NCBI GenBank assembly: GCA_026260175.1 | Contig: JAKCWW010005233.1 | Location: forward strand, 1-37,505 | Length of the DNA stretch: 37,505 nt | DNA from: Reticulitermes lucifugus | Taxonomy: Eukaryota > Arthropoda > Insecta > Blattodea > Rhinotermitidae | Direction: 5' to 3' | Shown here: piece after piece, positions 8,630 to 18,932 of the stretch | Layout of the letters: each line of letters starts with the position of its first letter | Position numbering within the stretch: the stretch's first letter is position 1 | Program-made: the position numbers and the translations under genes | Notes under the pieces: model-generated | The model's database searches: none | What the model was told of the DNA's origin: nothing | Seen by the model: the letters and a program-made list of their open reading frames with translations, nothing else

Positions 8630-9240
8630 CAGCAGAATCCCTCTAATCCGGCATCCACAGTACTTGACACGTGCCAGACTATCAAATATTCCTGATTATG
8701 TGACAGTACCTATACTGACCTAAGTTCTTCCAGGTAATTTTTTCTTATTGCTCCTATGCTTGGGCTGCACAACTAATCAGAATAGTATTCCATTCTCATA
8801 TCTCCTTCGACTGCTGGTTCTTTAAAATTTTGCAGCCAGCCCTCACAGACAGCACAATTGTCAATAATTTCCATTTCAACATAAAAACACTCAGCTTTTT
8901 TGATTATCATAGGCCCAGTCATGGGTTTTCCTTTGAAATGCATTGCTGTAAATCACTTATACAACACCTTGTCCAATTCTGCAATTTGAGGCTCCTTCAA
9001 TGTCTGTCACTTGAAAAGGCCCTTCGCACTTTCACTTGTTGCCATAAATGATCATAATTGGTCCTTCTGTTTCCTTCTGTACACAGTTGATGATCCAATG
9101 TTGTATGAAGCCATAACCGCACTTCGACTTTCCTTAAAGTTACGTGTTTCCTCTTGCCAACAGCACCTTCTTTACGCATCTTGGAATCTTCGGAAGCCAT
9201 TATAATAGCTCAATGGGCTCAATAAAGTCCAGATAACCCA
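8630..9240 (-). pseudogene. Internally deleted pogo/jerky-type transposon with CENPB-like N-terminus
   Basis: The minus strand starts at an ATG at 9200 with MASEDSKMRKEGAVGKRKHVTL, a typical start of a CENPB/jerky-type pogo transposase. It continues in shifted frames through a conserved second helix-turn-helix segment (GKPMTGPMIIKKAECFY at about 8870-8930, then EGWLQNFKE). The sequence then jumps directly to a terminal-repeat-like end, CAGCAGAATCCCTCTAATCC, at 8630, preceded by TA. No DDE catalytic domain is present. Frameshifts and a stop make it dead. The opposite end near 9235 is poorly conserved. Confidence 0.7.
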
Positions 9241-9645
9241 AGAAAAGGTCATAGAATTAGTATGTGTACTGGAAGTTACTGATGGAAAAAATTCCAGTCT
9301 TTGGACTATTTTCCTAAGTGCTAAACTATCAGTAAATGGATTACAGGAACTGCCTCGATTTTGATTACTGTATGGTTTGTTTGAGAAATATTTAAAATAT
9401 TTGTTAATAATTTTGCGTATTGGTAGTAACGGCATGATGGTATGTTGGTTTAGTGCTTGACAACTGGAGACTAAGAACAAGGTCATGTTTTGGTAGTTCT
9501 CAGCGCAACAGTTGTCAATGAAATGCTTGACAACCTGAGACTGTATAAAAAATGTTCTTGATTTTTTACTGTCATGTTGGGTTATTTATATGCCTACAGT
9601 GTGAAAGGCACTGACTGGGCTTGTTAATATGTACCTTTTGGGGGA
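9241..9645. other. Unassigned AT-rich stretch
   Basis: No gene is recognised. The segment ttgttaataattttgcgtattggt (about 9400-9424) resembles the outer end of the 4101-4748 element. It may be a trace of another such repeat. Confidence 0.3.
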
Positions 9646-9800
9646 GTGGGGACTTTCCCCAGGGGTAAAGCAGCCAAGGTGTGAAGCTCACTACTAACCT
9701 CTATCCGGTGCTGAGGTTAAGAATGAGTGGTGCTATACCTCAATCCCCCTCTATATGCCTTTATGGCATGCACAGGAACAACTTTACTTTTTCTCTGACC
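9646..9800 (+). mobile_element. SINE fragment, 5'-truncated
   Basis: The segment from aaagcagccaaggtgtgaag through ccggtgctgaggttaagaat to ctctatatgcctttatggca matches the 3' half of the tRNA-derived SINEs at 18933 and 24185. The tRNA-like head is absent. Confidence 0.6.
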
Positions 9801-9881
9801 GTTGGGCACAAAAACAGTGCCTCTAACAAACCTTCAACTGTACTCATATTACAGGTTTGTTGTTTGTAAAAACCACTTTCA

Positions 9882-9925
9882 CACATGCATGCGCGCGCAC
9901 GCGCGCACGCACGCACGCGCGCACG

Positions 9926-9966
<41 letters not shown>
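9882..9966. repeat. Alternating purine-pyrimidine microsatellite (GC/AC)
   Basis: About 85 bp of uninterrupted alternation begin as GC-rich (gcgcgcacgcgc) and grade into pure (AC)n of about 40 bases. Such tracts favour Z-DNA. The open frames across it are artefacts of the repeat. Confidence 0.9.
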
Positions 9967-9967
<1 letters not shown>

Positions 9968-9968
<1 letters not shown>

Positions 9969-10573
9969 CAATCATATAATCTTATTTACTTGCACACAAA
10001 TAAGTAACAAAACACTTAAAACGTTAATGTATGCTGTTCTCATAAGCCATTCACTACCTGTAACAGGACAAAGAATAACAGATGTTAAGACCTGTGAGGG
10101 AGGCATGAACACATACAGATTTCTATAAACTTCTCACTGGGCCTGGATATTGTTGCAGGGGAACAGACTAATGAGCAGAATACATAACATCTATTGAGCT
10201 ACATAAGCAAGTAAATCTACACGGAATCATATCCCAAAAGGTAAAAATCTTCATCTACACTGCAGTAAGGACCTAAATCCTGCAGTTGAATGTAATGTCA
10301 GTATAAAACCACACTAAATCTTGGGCCTATGATGCAAGGCCCTCCAAGAGTTCTTGAAACCTATACACAGTCTCTGCACATTTTGTAAACCCTTTTCGTG
10401 CAATACTAAGTATAAATAAATTAGAAATCCACGAAGTTACCTTTTATACATTCAGGAGTTAACCTTTAGCATACAGCCTTCTAAATGCTACGTTTTTGCA
10501 GTGGCCAGATCACTGTTGAATTTAAAAGTCCACCATGGGACAATGTTTTCCTTTTGGACAAAAAGGATACATT
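9968..10573. other. Unassigned stretch
   Basis: No coding exon or transposon is recognised between the microsatellite and the 5' target duplication of the large retrotransposon. Confidence 0.3.
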
Positions 10574-10587
10574 TAATGGGACAATGT

Positions 10588-10804
10588 GGGGTCAAGGGGA
10601 CCGCTGTTGGGTCCGTGCCCAGGTCAGGTCATCGCCACAGGGCGATGGCGTCAGCCAAGGCCGGACCTGGGTTGGGACAGCCTGAGACTTGGTCGGGATC
10701 ATCGCCCAGGGGCGATGACTCCGGCCTGGTTTGAATACCGTTATTTGTTCCCCAGGGGTGATGGATGTGTTTTATAGCCTCTCCTCATCCAAGACTGTCT
10801 GTGC
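10588..10804 (+). promoter_or_regulatory. 5' leader of the retrotransposon with repeated GC hairpins
   Basis: The leader contains three short GC-rich inverted units (around tcgccacagggcgatggcg, tcgcccaggggcgatgac and ccccaggggtgatgg). LINEs of this kind carry internal promoters in the 5' leader, but no promoter motif is visible. Function is inference. Confidence 0.35.
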
Positions 10805-11745
10805 GTGGTGAAGAGCCACACTCTATGGGAGGTGACCCTGTTTGTGCAGAACACAGGCATATCTAAAGGAGTAAACCTTGAAAAACAATCCCCAATCCTA
10901 CGGTGTGAGAGCCGTGCCTACAGGATGAATGGCAGTGGGTTAGTCTGTCATGAACAGCGCCTTCTGGGATACCAGACAAGGAGGGCTAGGCTGGTGGAGG
11001 CTCCTATCAGGGACTCTACTGGAGGCCAAACTCCACTTCAACGCAGTCAGACTCAGACTCCACAGGGGCCCAGTACATCCGGGCTCCAAAGCAAAGGCAG
11101 TGAAAAACCACTGAGGAAGGGGCCTAGCACATCTGGGATCAAACCCCAGGAAGGTAATAAGCTGATGCAGGGTCCTGGCAAGTGCCAGAGATCCTCTGGC
11201 AGCACTCCTAAGAGTGGGCAGGCGAAGAGGCCCAGGAAGAATGGGTAACTGAGCTATGCCAGGGCTGCCCAGGAGGGCCTGAGGATGGCCATCAATTGTG
11301 ACAGCTACCTGAAGGTACAGGTCTGTAAAGATAATTTCGTCAGCATCCAGCGGGCTATTGGTGGGCTTGTGGATGGGCTCCCTGAAGAGTGGTTCACCCC
11401 CAGATTTGTTGATACCTACTCGGCCAAAGGGGCTGCCATTGCGGTATGCCAAGACTAAGAGACCAGAGACTGGCTGGGTAGTGAAGTACCCAAGATGAAA
11501 GCATGGGAGGGCTTAAGGCTCAGGATGGTGGGCCTACAGGCTCTCCCCACTTATAAGAGAGCGGTGGCTTGGTTGCGGGCCCCACAGAAGATACGGAGCA
11601 TTTGCTTCAGCAGCTCTGTAGACTGAACCAGGCACTGGACACCAGTCAATGGACAGTGTATAAGCGCAAGGAGGAGCCTAGTGGGGTCCGCCTTGTGCTC
11701 AGCATTGACTTGCAGTCCGTGGCTGTGCTGGAAGGGTTGAAGTGA
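10805..11745 (+). pseudogene. Retrotransposon ORF1 (gag-like, DUF4780-like C-terminal domain)
   Basis: An ATG at 10805 opens a 147-codon frame that is proline-, serine- and lysine-rich (repeats such as QGPSTSG and KGPSTSG). It looks disordered and nucleic-acid binding. The same frame continues past a TAA at 11246 through NFVSIQRAIGGLVDGLPEEW, then a second TAA at 11456, then ETRDWLGSEVPKMKAWEGLR and LPTYKRAVAWL. A frameshift near 11585 is followed by RLNQALDT and GVRLVLSIDLQSVAVLEGL, ending about 11743. The order ETRDWL, AWEG, LPTY, RLNxxLDT and RLVLSID matches the DUF4780-type domain common in ORF1 of arthropod LINEs. Role: RNA-binding chaperone of the retrotransposon RNP. Confidence in the exact family name is moderate. 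Confidence 0.65.
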
Positions 11746-11838
11746 AGACCTTCTAGCAGTGTAGGACAGGCAGTATTCTCCCTTCCTGGTGCTAAACCAG
11801 AAGGGAAGAAGTAAGAAGAGAAGTCCAGGAGGAGTAAC

Positions 11839-12706
11839 ATGGTGAGTACCATCTCATTTATTCACGCTAACCTACAGCACAGTATCACTGCTTCTAGGGT
11901 TTTCTCCAGAACAGCAGCTGTTAAGGGAATAGATATGGCTCTGATACGGGAACCGTGGGTGTGCGAGGGCTGTGTTATGGGCCTAAATATCCCAGGATAT
12001 ACCCTGATCTGCGGAGGTGGAATAGATAGACCGAGAGCATGTATCCTTGCCAGGAACATGAATATATGGATGCTACCAGGATTCTCTTCTAGGTACCTAG
12101 TAGCAGTTCAGATAAAATACTATGAAGGCGAAGCAGAGAGAAGTTTGGTTATTTGCTCTGCCTATTTGCCTTTTGATTCTGAGGATCCTCCCCCAACAAG
12201 GGAGTATGACGAACTCGTGTATTACTGTGAAGAGAAAACCCTCTATCTCGTCATAGGGTGCGACTCCCAATTGTTACCATACGGTGTGGGGTAGCACCAA
12301 TTGCAATGACAGAGGAGTGGCGTTGTTGGAATTTCTAAATTCTACAAATCTAGGAACTCTAAATCAAGGCAATGACCCTACCTTCTGCAATAGCAGAAGG
12401 TTAGAGGTGACTGACATTACCCTGGGGTCCTTCAGACTCTTGGAGAGTATTAAAGGCTGGAAGGTCTCTTCTGAGCCCTCCTTGTCTGATCATAGATATA
12501 TTCTGTTCAACGTAGAAGGCTCAGTACTGGAACACCTGTTCAGGAACCCGAGGGGTACCAACTGGGACTCCTTTCGAGGGGATCTGGGGAGCAAGCTGCA
12601 GCAGGGCCTGAAAATGAACATGAAAGATGAGGCTGGATTGGGGCTGACAATTCATCATGTCCAACAGGCCCTAATTTCGGCTTATGAAGACAACTGTCCT
12701 CTCTGA
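11839..12706 (+). pseudogene. Retrotransposon ORF2, endonuclease domain
   Basis: The ATG at 11839 starts ISFIHANLQHS, the beginning of an apurinic-like (EEP) endonuclease. IREPWVCEGC (catalytic glutamate in the QEPW-like motif), GGGIDRPRACILAR and SAYLPFDSEDPPP follow. A frameshift near 12285 shifts to the frame containing WGSTNCNDRGVALLEFL, TFCNSRRLEVTDITLGS and SEPSLSDHRYILF, where SDH is the final catalytic motif. The domain nicks target DNA for target-primed reverse transcription. One frameshift separates its two halves. It is followed by a degraded linker (12707-13000) with stops. Confidence 0.8.
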
Positions 12707-13007
12707 ATTGAGAGAACAGGTAAATACTCTCTAAAGTGGACATCTAATTTAGATAGTCCCTTAGAAATAAGTAAGGCGGCTCTTTAATAAAAGTTGTAGA
12801 GAAAGAACTCCTCAGAGCTGGGAACACTATAAAGAGGCTCAATGGAGATAAAGAAAGGAGGTGAGGAAAGCTTCTAAAGAATCTTGGGAGACCTTCTGTA
12901 ACTCCATTAATGACCTACCTATATTGGTAAGATTACATAGGACTCTTTCCAGGGACCCGAATATTAGGCTGGGGTCTCTCGTGACTCCCTCGGGATTGTG
13001 AACGCAA

Positions 13008-14600
13008 TTGGAGGGGAAAACCTTAGAACTCCTGCTTGTAACTCACTTTCCAGAATCGACAGTTACTGAAGAGGTGGCGGTTCCTGCAGCTGCCTGCCGC
13101 GAAAAGCAATGCAACTGGCAGGTGACTGTGGAAGCTGTCACCTACAGGACAGTGGAATGGGTGATTAATTCATTTTCTCCATATAAAATTCCTGGTATGG
13201 ATGGCATATTCCCAGCCCTGCTACAGCAGGGAAGGAGGACTGTCATTCCATACCTGGTGAGGATATTTCGTGCCTGCCTGACTATGGGCTATGTTCCCAG
13301 CCATATAGCGCCAGGTTAAGGCAGTGTTTATACCTAAGCCCAGTAGGAATTCCTATACTGGGCCTTGAGATTTTAGACCTATCAGTCTTATATTGTTCTT
13401 GCTTAAGACCATGGAAAGGCTGGTGGTTAGGCATTTAAGGGATGGGGCTTTGCCTCTTAGGCCACTGCATCGTACTGCATGCCTACCAGGCTGGAAAATC
13501 CTTGGAAATGGCCCGTCATCAGCTTGTAGTACGGGTGTAGAAGGCACTTGACCAGCAGGAAGTAGCTCTGGGTGTTTTCCTGGACACAGAAGGAGCATTT
13601 AACTACACTTCCTTTGACTTCATGTGTGCTGCTCTTGTTGGGCAGGGGGTCAGCTCCACTATTGTCTGGTAGATTAGGGCTACCCTGAAGGGCTGCCTGA
13701 CCACAGCGGCTCTCAATGATATGCACGAGGTTTGCCCACAGGGAGGTGTGTTTTCACTGCTCCTGTGGTGTGTTGTTGTCTATGATTTGATAGCAGGGCT
13801 CAGTATGGGTTGTGTATATTGCCAGGGTTACGCCGACGACATTTGTCTGCTAGCAGTGGAGAAATTCCCGAACACAGTGTCGGAGCTCATGAAGAGGGCT
13901 CTCCACACTGTAGATACATGGTGCGGCAGCATTGGATCGTCAGTTAACCCTGAAAAGATCGACCTTCTCATATTTACAAGGAAGAGGAAACTTTCTGGTC
14001 TCTTTGAACCTCTTCTTTTTGGAGTTACTCTGCACAGTTCCGAGTCGGTCAAGTATCTGGGGGGTGATCCTGGACTCTCGGCTGACTTGGTGGGAGCATG
14101 TGAACATCAAGGTGAAGAAGGCTCACAATTCTTTGTGAGCCTGTAGGAGGTCTTTTGGTGCTATGTGGGGCCTGCGGCCCAAAGTCGTTTATTGGCTCTA
14201 TGTCTCTATCATTCAGCCATCCATCACCTTTGCATCTCTAGTCTTATGACCTGGCTGTCAGACAGCCAGTGCCAAGAAACTGCTCAGTGGAATCCAAAGA
14301 CTTGCTTGTCTGGGGATAACGGGGGCTATGTGCACTACCCCAATGAGTGCCTTGGAAGTACTCACTTGTCTTCCACCACTTGATTTGGTGGTTCAAGGCA
14401 AGGGGAGGTCAGTTGTGCACCGACTCTGGAGTATGGGGTGCTGGTCTTACCTTCACCCCAATCGTGGACATAGTGCCATATTAATGTGGTTCCAAAAATC
14501 GGATCCCATATTTAGTATAGGGAATGATATTATGAGGCCAACATACAATTTTGAACCAAAATATTGGGTTACTACATTGACTACAGCAGAATGGACTAAG
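13008..14600 (+). pseudogene. Retrotransposon ORF2, reverse transcriptase domain
   Basis: The fingers region reads INSFSPYKIPGMDGIFPALLQ at about 13165-13230. After frameshifts, the sequence gives DFRPISLI near 13370, CPQGGVFSLLLWCVV near 13733-13780, and GYADDICLLAV with the intact catalytic YADD at 13829-13840. KYLG (near 14050) and the thumb follow, with more frameshifts to about 14330. Frame then holds to 14760 through PKYWVTTLTTAEWT. The polymerase active-site aspartates survive, but at least four frameshifts and several stops make the ORF non-functional. Confidence 0.8.
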
Positions 14601-14862
14601 GAACCTGGGTCCCCACTTGTGGTTAAGGGGCTCGTCTGGTACACAGATGGGGCCAGAATGCAGGGGGTAGGGGGGACTGGGGCCGGAGTCTATGGGCAAT
14701 TCTTGAGTCCAAGGCTCAGTATCTCTCTAGGAATATATGTAACAGTTTTACAGGCAGAGATGCAGTGGAACTTCGTTGCATTGTTCCCGTTACCTTCGTT
14801 TTCCCGCATATATTGTCTGCCTTATTTGGTCCCGGAACTAGCCCCATATAAATAACACTATT

Positions 14863-14912
14863 NNNNNNNNNNNNNNNNNNNNNNNNNNNNNNNNNNNNNN
14901 NNNNNNNNNNNN
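14863..14912. other. Assembly gap (50 N)
   Basis: A run of exactly 50 N within the Tigger element. The true distance is unknown, so the length given for the Tigger is nominal. Confidence 0.99.
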
Positions 14913-14989
14913 TTGAAAAATCACGGTCCTGACGCAACATTTTCCCACATGGATAGTTTTTTTAAAATTTGAAACAATGATTTAGTGCA

Positions 14990-15650
14990 CTGCGCGCGTG
15001 TGTATTGCTTTCTTAGTGCCGCCTGGATTACCTGCTGTGTGTTGAACCAAATACCAGAATGAGACAATTGCCGATTGTTATCGGAAAATCTCCGAAACCG
15101 CGATGTTTCAAATACCAAATACCACGTGAACAATAAAGCGTGGACGACCATAGACATTTTTTCTTCATTTCTGCGTTCATTAGACGCAAGTATGGGTGCG
15201 CAAAACAGGAACATTCTCCTCTTTGTGGACAACTGTGCTGCACATCCAAAGGATACATCATTTCTAAGAAATGTAAAAATCATACGGTACCCGGAAATTG
15301 TACAAGTGTGCTCCAGGGGCTGGAGCACACTTGTACAATTTAGGGGTAATAAAGTGTTATAAGCAGCTTTTATAGAAAACGCCTCATGCAGACAGCTGTT
15401 TGCTTAATGGATGCAGGCAAAGATATGAAAAAGAAGATACACGTATTGGAAGCTTTGCACTACACTGTGGCAGCCTTGCAACAAGTAACCCAGCAGACAA
15501 TCAAAAACTGTTTTCGGAAAGCTGGTTACGTTCAGGGACAATCTTTAGGCGATAGTGACATCGTATTGACCAAAGATGACGAGATTTCTGCCAAGACTGG
15601 GAAAAGTTCAGTGGCATGAACAAAGATAAATTTGAGGACTACGTCTCTGT
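14990..15650 (+). pseudogene. Tigger transposase (DDE_1), truncated
   Basis: Frames give QLPIVIGKSPKPRCFK (from about 15065), KAWTTIDIFSSFLRSLD, NRNILLFVDNCAAHPKD with the second catalytic aspartate (near 15230), NCTSVLQ at about 15295-15315, then MQTAVCLMDAGKDMKKKIHV and TIKNCFRKAGY. The N-terminal helix-turn-helix and first catalytic aspartate are absent, deleted or in the assembly gap. A frameshift and a hairpin-forming insertion (15295-15341) interrupt it. Confidence 0.75.
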
Positions 15651-16341
15651 GCAGTCACGTGGCAACCTGTGGTGTAGAAACAGTGCAGGAGCTGTGCGGG
15701 AGCCTCGTGGCATCCGGGAGTGTGAAGAATGAGGAGGAGAAGAAGATGGCAAACCCGAAGTTGTGCAAGCTTTGCTGAGACGCATGAAACGCAGATGAAA
15801 GTAAAATCTTTCTTTTATGCGCACAGCATGAGTGACAGTGATCGCGAAAGTGTTCTAGGCCTTGAAAAATCATACTTTGAATTGAGGCATAAAGTTTGCA
15901 CAAAACAAATGTCAATCAAAAATTTTTTCAGCAAGAAGTAATAATAATCATTACATTGTTCTTATCTATAATTTTTAATGGTTTCCCGGTACTATTGTTT
16001 TCCCCTATAATCATTTTTGTTTCCCATCCCCCTAAAAAACGATGCATCGAGGTTTTACTGTATATGCTATCTTGGCCTGTGCTTATGAAATTCAAAGTAA
16101 TGTTAGATCAGAGAAATACATTAGTATTTGCTCTGATAGTCAAGCAGCTCTGAAAGCTCTTCAGGCTGCTAAAACAAAGTCCCCATTGGTACGGCACTGC
16201 CAAAGGGCATTGAATGATATCTCCATTTATCACTCTGTGGGACTCTTTTGGGTCCCCGGACAGTCTGGAATACGTGGAAATAAAATTGCCAATGAGCTTG
16301 CAAGGGAGCGTTCCGTTTACCAATTTGTTGGACTGGAGTAG

Positions 16342-16850
16342 GCCCTGGGGGTCTCCAGGCAGAGTATAAAGAAGAAAATTCAGTGCTGGCTGGACAAACA
16401 GCACACAACACTGTGGCAGGGTCTTACTGGCACTCAGAGACAGGCTCGAGAATTGATCTCGAGCCCCCGTACTGCTGCTACGACTAGGCTACCGTCCTTT
16501 AATAGGACACAATCCAGGGTAGTTATTGGACTTCTTACTGGACATAACACCCTGAGAAGACACCAGGAACTGACAGACAGTCCATTGTGTAGGAGGTGCA
16601 GAGCAAAGGAGGACACCTCAGCTCATGTTTTGTGTGAGTGTGAAGCTTTGGCGACACTCAGACATACTTATCTAAGTTCCTTCTTTTTGGACCCTGAAGA
16701 TGCCAGAGGTCTAAGTCTGGGGGCGATCTGGAACTTTATTAAAGGGACAGGGCTCTCATGACTTGGACTTCAGTTTAAGGGGCACAAAGGACCTGTAAAA
16801 GGACTATGTGCATTGAGACCGTAAGGGCTCGACCCATTATTTATTCTGTT
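16342..16850 (+). pseudogene. Retrotransposon ORF2 C-terminus with zinc knuckle, and 3' tail
   Basis: After a stop at about 16339, the adjoining frame gives RTQSRVVIGLLTGHNTLRRH and then CRRC and HVLCECEAL, a CCHC-like knuckle, ending GAIWNFIKGTGLS at 16761. This matches the C-terminus of the second element at 4989-5500. A non-coding 3' tail of about 90 bp ends in TTATTCTGTTCTATTCTA. Confidence 0.8.
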
Positions 16851-16967
16851 CTATTCTAATGGGACAATGTCCCATTTGTCTGTTAAATGTTGGGGAGGGC
16901 CAGACCTCTGCCCCTGCAAACTAACATTGGCAATGAATGTTAAAACTATCAAGAACTATCTACTTAC

Positions 16968-17082
16968 AAGGTACTGGAACATGCTTCTTTGGGGCGATCC
17001 CTGTCATATTTTGAGTCCCTGCTGATCGAATTATAATAATATGGATGATGAGTACTTCGGCTCATGTGTCTCATCCATGGTT
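16968..17082 (-). CDS. CMTR1: CMTR1 exon, WW-like segment (penultimate or later)
   Basis: Minus-strand exon of 115 nt with acceptor tctttcag and the strong donor gtaagt. It encodes EPWMRHMSRSTHHPYYYNSI and then SRDSKYD. This aligns with the CMTR1 segment that starts EPW, has an aromatic YN motif and forms the C-terminal WW domain. Start phase (2 nt) fits the previous exon, which leaves one nucleotide. It ends with two nucleotides, so at least one more coding exon is required. I could not find that exon to the left, where a retrotransposon of over 6 kb lies 112 bp beyond the donor. The WW domain is thought to bind the phosphorylated RNA polymerase II tail. Confidence 0.85.
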
Positions 17083-18008
17083 CTGAAAGACAGATCACAT
17101 ACATAAATGCATTAAAGGCCATTGCTTTATTTTCTGATAAAATGTTCATATTGTTATAGAAGCAGGAAGTCTTTTATGGAAAGAAAAATTTAATTGTTTC
17201 ATGAAACTTACCATATTGGTCAAAATGTTTATCACAAAGTTTCAGTCTCAAAACAGTGGTATGACCTATATATATGTCAGCCTGTCCTAGTTTGTGACCT
17301 ACAAAAAATGTATCATACATCCTTTTTCAGCGCACAAATCTCAGTATTGCAAGGATGAGATAACTTGCTACCTGAGCTCCTTAACTCTGTGTACAGCAGC
17401 AGTTCGCATGGCATGGCCAATGCCAGGCTGCATTCATGTAGCTGTTTTTCCCATAAGAACTTCACATAATGTGATTTTGACCAACATGCTATGATCACTC
17501 CCCTTAACCCCAGCAATTGACAGGGGATCACTCTATATAAGTATATCTGTAACATGTCCCTTGACAAGAAGCACACTTGAAATGTACAATTTTCTTTTGA
17601 TGAGTTGCACGTCACCAGAATATGTCCTACTACCAGCAGTAAGTTTTAGATACACAAGACAGCAGCTTATTAAGAATTTGAGATGATAATTTCTGAGTTC
17701 AAAATAGGGTTGATTCATCAGTGTTGTTACATGTGCACACGCCCATGCATGTATGCACACACATTTAATAAACTAACACTAAATGTACTTGGGGAGTGCC
17801 TCATTTAAATTGTTCCACACTACACAGTACTCCCGACAGGAGATACAGTAATTTGGTTCAGGTGGAGCGTCCACCTGAACCAAATTCAGTCACCCTGAAG
17901 ATGAAGGTGGTACATTCCTATAAAACACTGCAACAAACACATTATACTATATGGTACAAAAACCCAGACGACCATCATATGCTACTTTAACGGGTTTTTT
18001 TGTCATAC
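17083..18008 (-). other. CMTR1 intron (926 bp)
   Basis: Apart from a perfect hairpin at 17850-17886, no repeat or RNA gene is recognised. Confidence 0.7.
17850..17886. repeat. Perfect 17-bp inverted repeat with 3-nt loop
   Basis: aatttggttcaggtgga (17850-17866) and its exact reverse complement (17870-17886) flank gcg. No transcription context suggests a terminator or RNA gene. It lies in a CMTR1 intron. Confidence 0.9.
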
Positions 18009-18127
18009 CTTGAGTTGCTTTAAAGAACATCAGTCCACCTGGCAAGAAGAACCTATCATCATTTTCTCCAACACTGTATACCAGGCGACAACTACCGCCT
18101 GCTCCTTTGATTATGCGTTGGTTCAAC
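18009..18127 (-). CDS. CMTR1: CMTR1 exon, end of guanylyltransferase-like domain
   Basis: Minus-strand exon of 119 nt with acceptor ctcttacag and donor gtatga. It encodes LNQRIIKGAGGSCRLVYS and then GENDDRFFLPGGLMFFKATQ. In human CMTR1 the corresponding stretch has KIIKG, RDDRHFVP and GLYIVR, in the same order. It begins with one nucleotide completing the codon from 25376 and ends with one nucleotide carried to 17082. It belongs to the inactive guanylyltransferase-like (OB-fold side) region of the enzyme. Confidence 0.9.
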
Positions 18128-18932
18128 CTGTAAGAGCAAGTAAGTTTTACTATCTGCTAGACTAACAACAGTGAGTCTTATTCTAGCTGAAATTCATTTA
18201 TCCAACCACTAATACTTTGAAGCAGCAACATAAAAGGATTTAAAAATTCAATTCATACTCCCAGAAAACATACTTAGTCTGTATTACAATGATGAATGCT
18301 GTTCAATAATCATGGTTTATTCTGATAATCATAAGAAAGACAAAAATACACCATGTGGGCAAAATGCAGTGTTCTTTTCACATTAGAACTGGTGCGTGAA
18401 AGAGTCTAATTTGGTAGGATGAAAAGGAACTTCCAACTGTTTGAACAGTATTACCCTGTACTATTTTATTATTTATAGAGACGATCTTATTTAATGGATG
18501 AAAACCTAAATACCATAAAGAAAAATACATAAGCTCTATCAGACACTAGGAAGGCGGTTGTCTAGAAGTAACACAGAAAATGAAGTACATATGAATGACT
18601 CATCACCAGACTGCAGGACAAGCCCTAATATAAAGACAGCTAATAAACCCTTAAAAAAGTGGCAAAGTTCACTGTAATAAGCCAAAATTACATAATGGAG
18701 AAGAAAACAGCAGACTGAATTTGGGAAATGTTTGGTACCATCCAGTTCAAAATCTTTTATCATCCACCATCTAATAGCAAACTTTTATCTGTAGTTGCAT
18801 ATACTCGTAGGTGTGATATTTGGTTTCTCACACTGTATATACAACTTATAACCACTGCATGTAGATTAATTACTTTATTTGGGAATCTAATTGTTTTATT
18901 TGGCCAGTAGCATTAAAAATGAGTTAAATTTT

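Larger units (their letters stand above)
14763..16060 (+). mobile_element. Tigger/pogo element nested in the retrotransposon
   Basis: The ends are inverted repeats: CAGTGGAACTTCGTTGCATT at the left and CAGTAAAACCTCGATGCATC read inward from 16060. The right flank is TA. The left flank is TG, most simply a mutated TA. Total length is 1298 bp including a 50-base N gap. It carries a frame-broken DDE_1 transposase in the same orientation as the host element. It is related to the fragment at 1-108. Since it interrupts the RNase H domain, it is younger than the retrotransposon. Confidence 0.85.
14601..16341 (+). pseudogene. Retrotransposon ORF2, RNase H domain split by Tigger
   Basis: The first half (WYTDGARMQGVGGTGAGVYG, ending VLQAE) lies before 14762. 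The second half (YAILACAYEIQ, then ICSDSQAALKALQAAK and VGLFWVPGQSGIRGNKIANELA) resumes at 16063. The Tigger lies exactly between the QAE and YAIL codons. Catalytic D (YTDG), E (QAE) and D (SDS) remain. The last aspartate is asparagine (IANELA for IADELA), and the usual GHxGxxGNE motif is changed to GQSGIRGNK. Confidence 0.85.
10588..16856 (+). mobile_element. Apparently full-length RNase H-type non-LTR retrotransposon
   Basis: The unit is bounded by a 14-bp direct repeat, TAATGGGACAATGT, at 10574-10587 and 16857-16870. It starts with a GGGG-type 5' end and finishes with a TTATTCTGTTCTATTC tail. Inside are a GC-rich 5' leader, ORF1, and ORF2 with an apurinic-type endonuclease, reverse transcriptase, RNase H and a C-terminal zinc knuckle. 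Removing the nested Tigger (14763-16060) leaves about 5 kb. The RNase H domain suggests the I/LOA-like side of the LINEs. Every domain carries frameshifts or stops, so it is inactive. It sits antisense to CMTR1, just below the exon at 16968-17082, so it enlarges that intron. The 50-base assembly gap lies in the Tigger. Confidence 0.85.

Noticed and set aside
9802..10128. 108-codon frame over the microsatellite
   Set aside because: Histidine/threonine repeats are only the translation of the alternating GC/AC tract.
10588..10640. HDV-like ribozyme at the 5' end of the LINE
   Set aside because: Some LINEs have one. I found no nearby strand complementary to the first seven bases in the expected range, so I do not claim it.
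15294..15341. Rho-independent-like terminator
   Set aside because: This is eukaryotic DNA, no T-run follows and the hairpin lies inside a transposase frame.
17893..17920. Hammerhead candidate at CCCTGAAGATGAAGG after the hairpin
   Set aside because: Only the CUGAAGA box is present; there is no GAAAC box or pairing stem.
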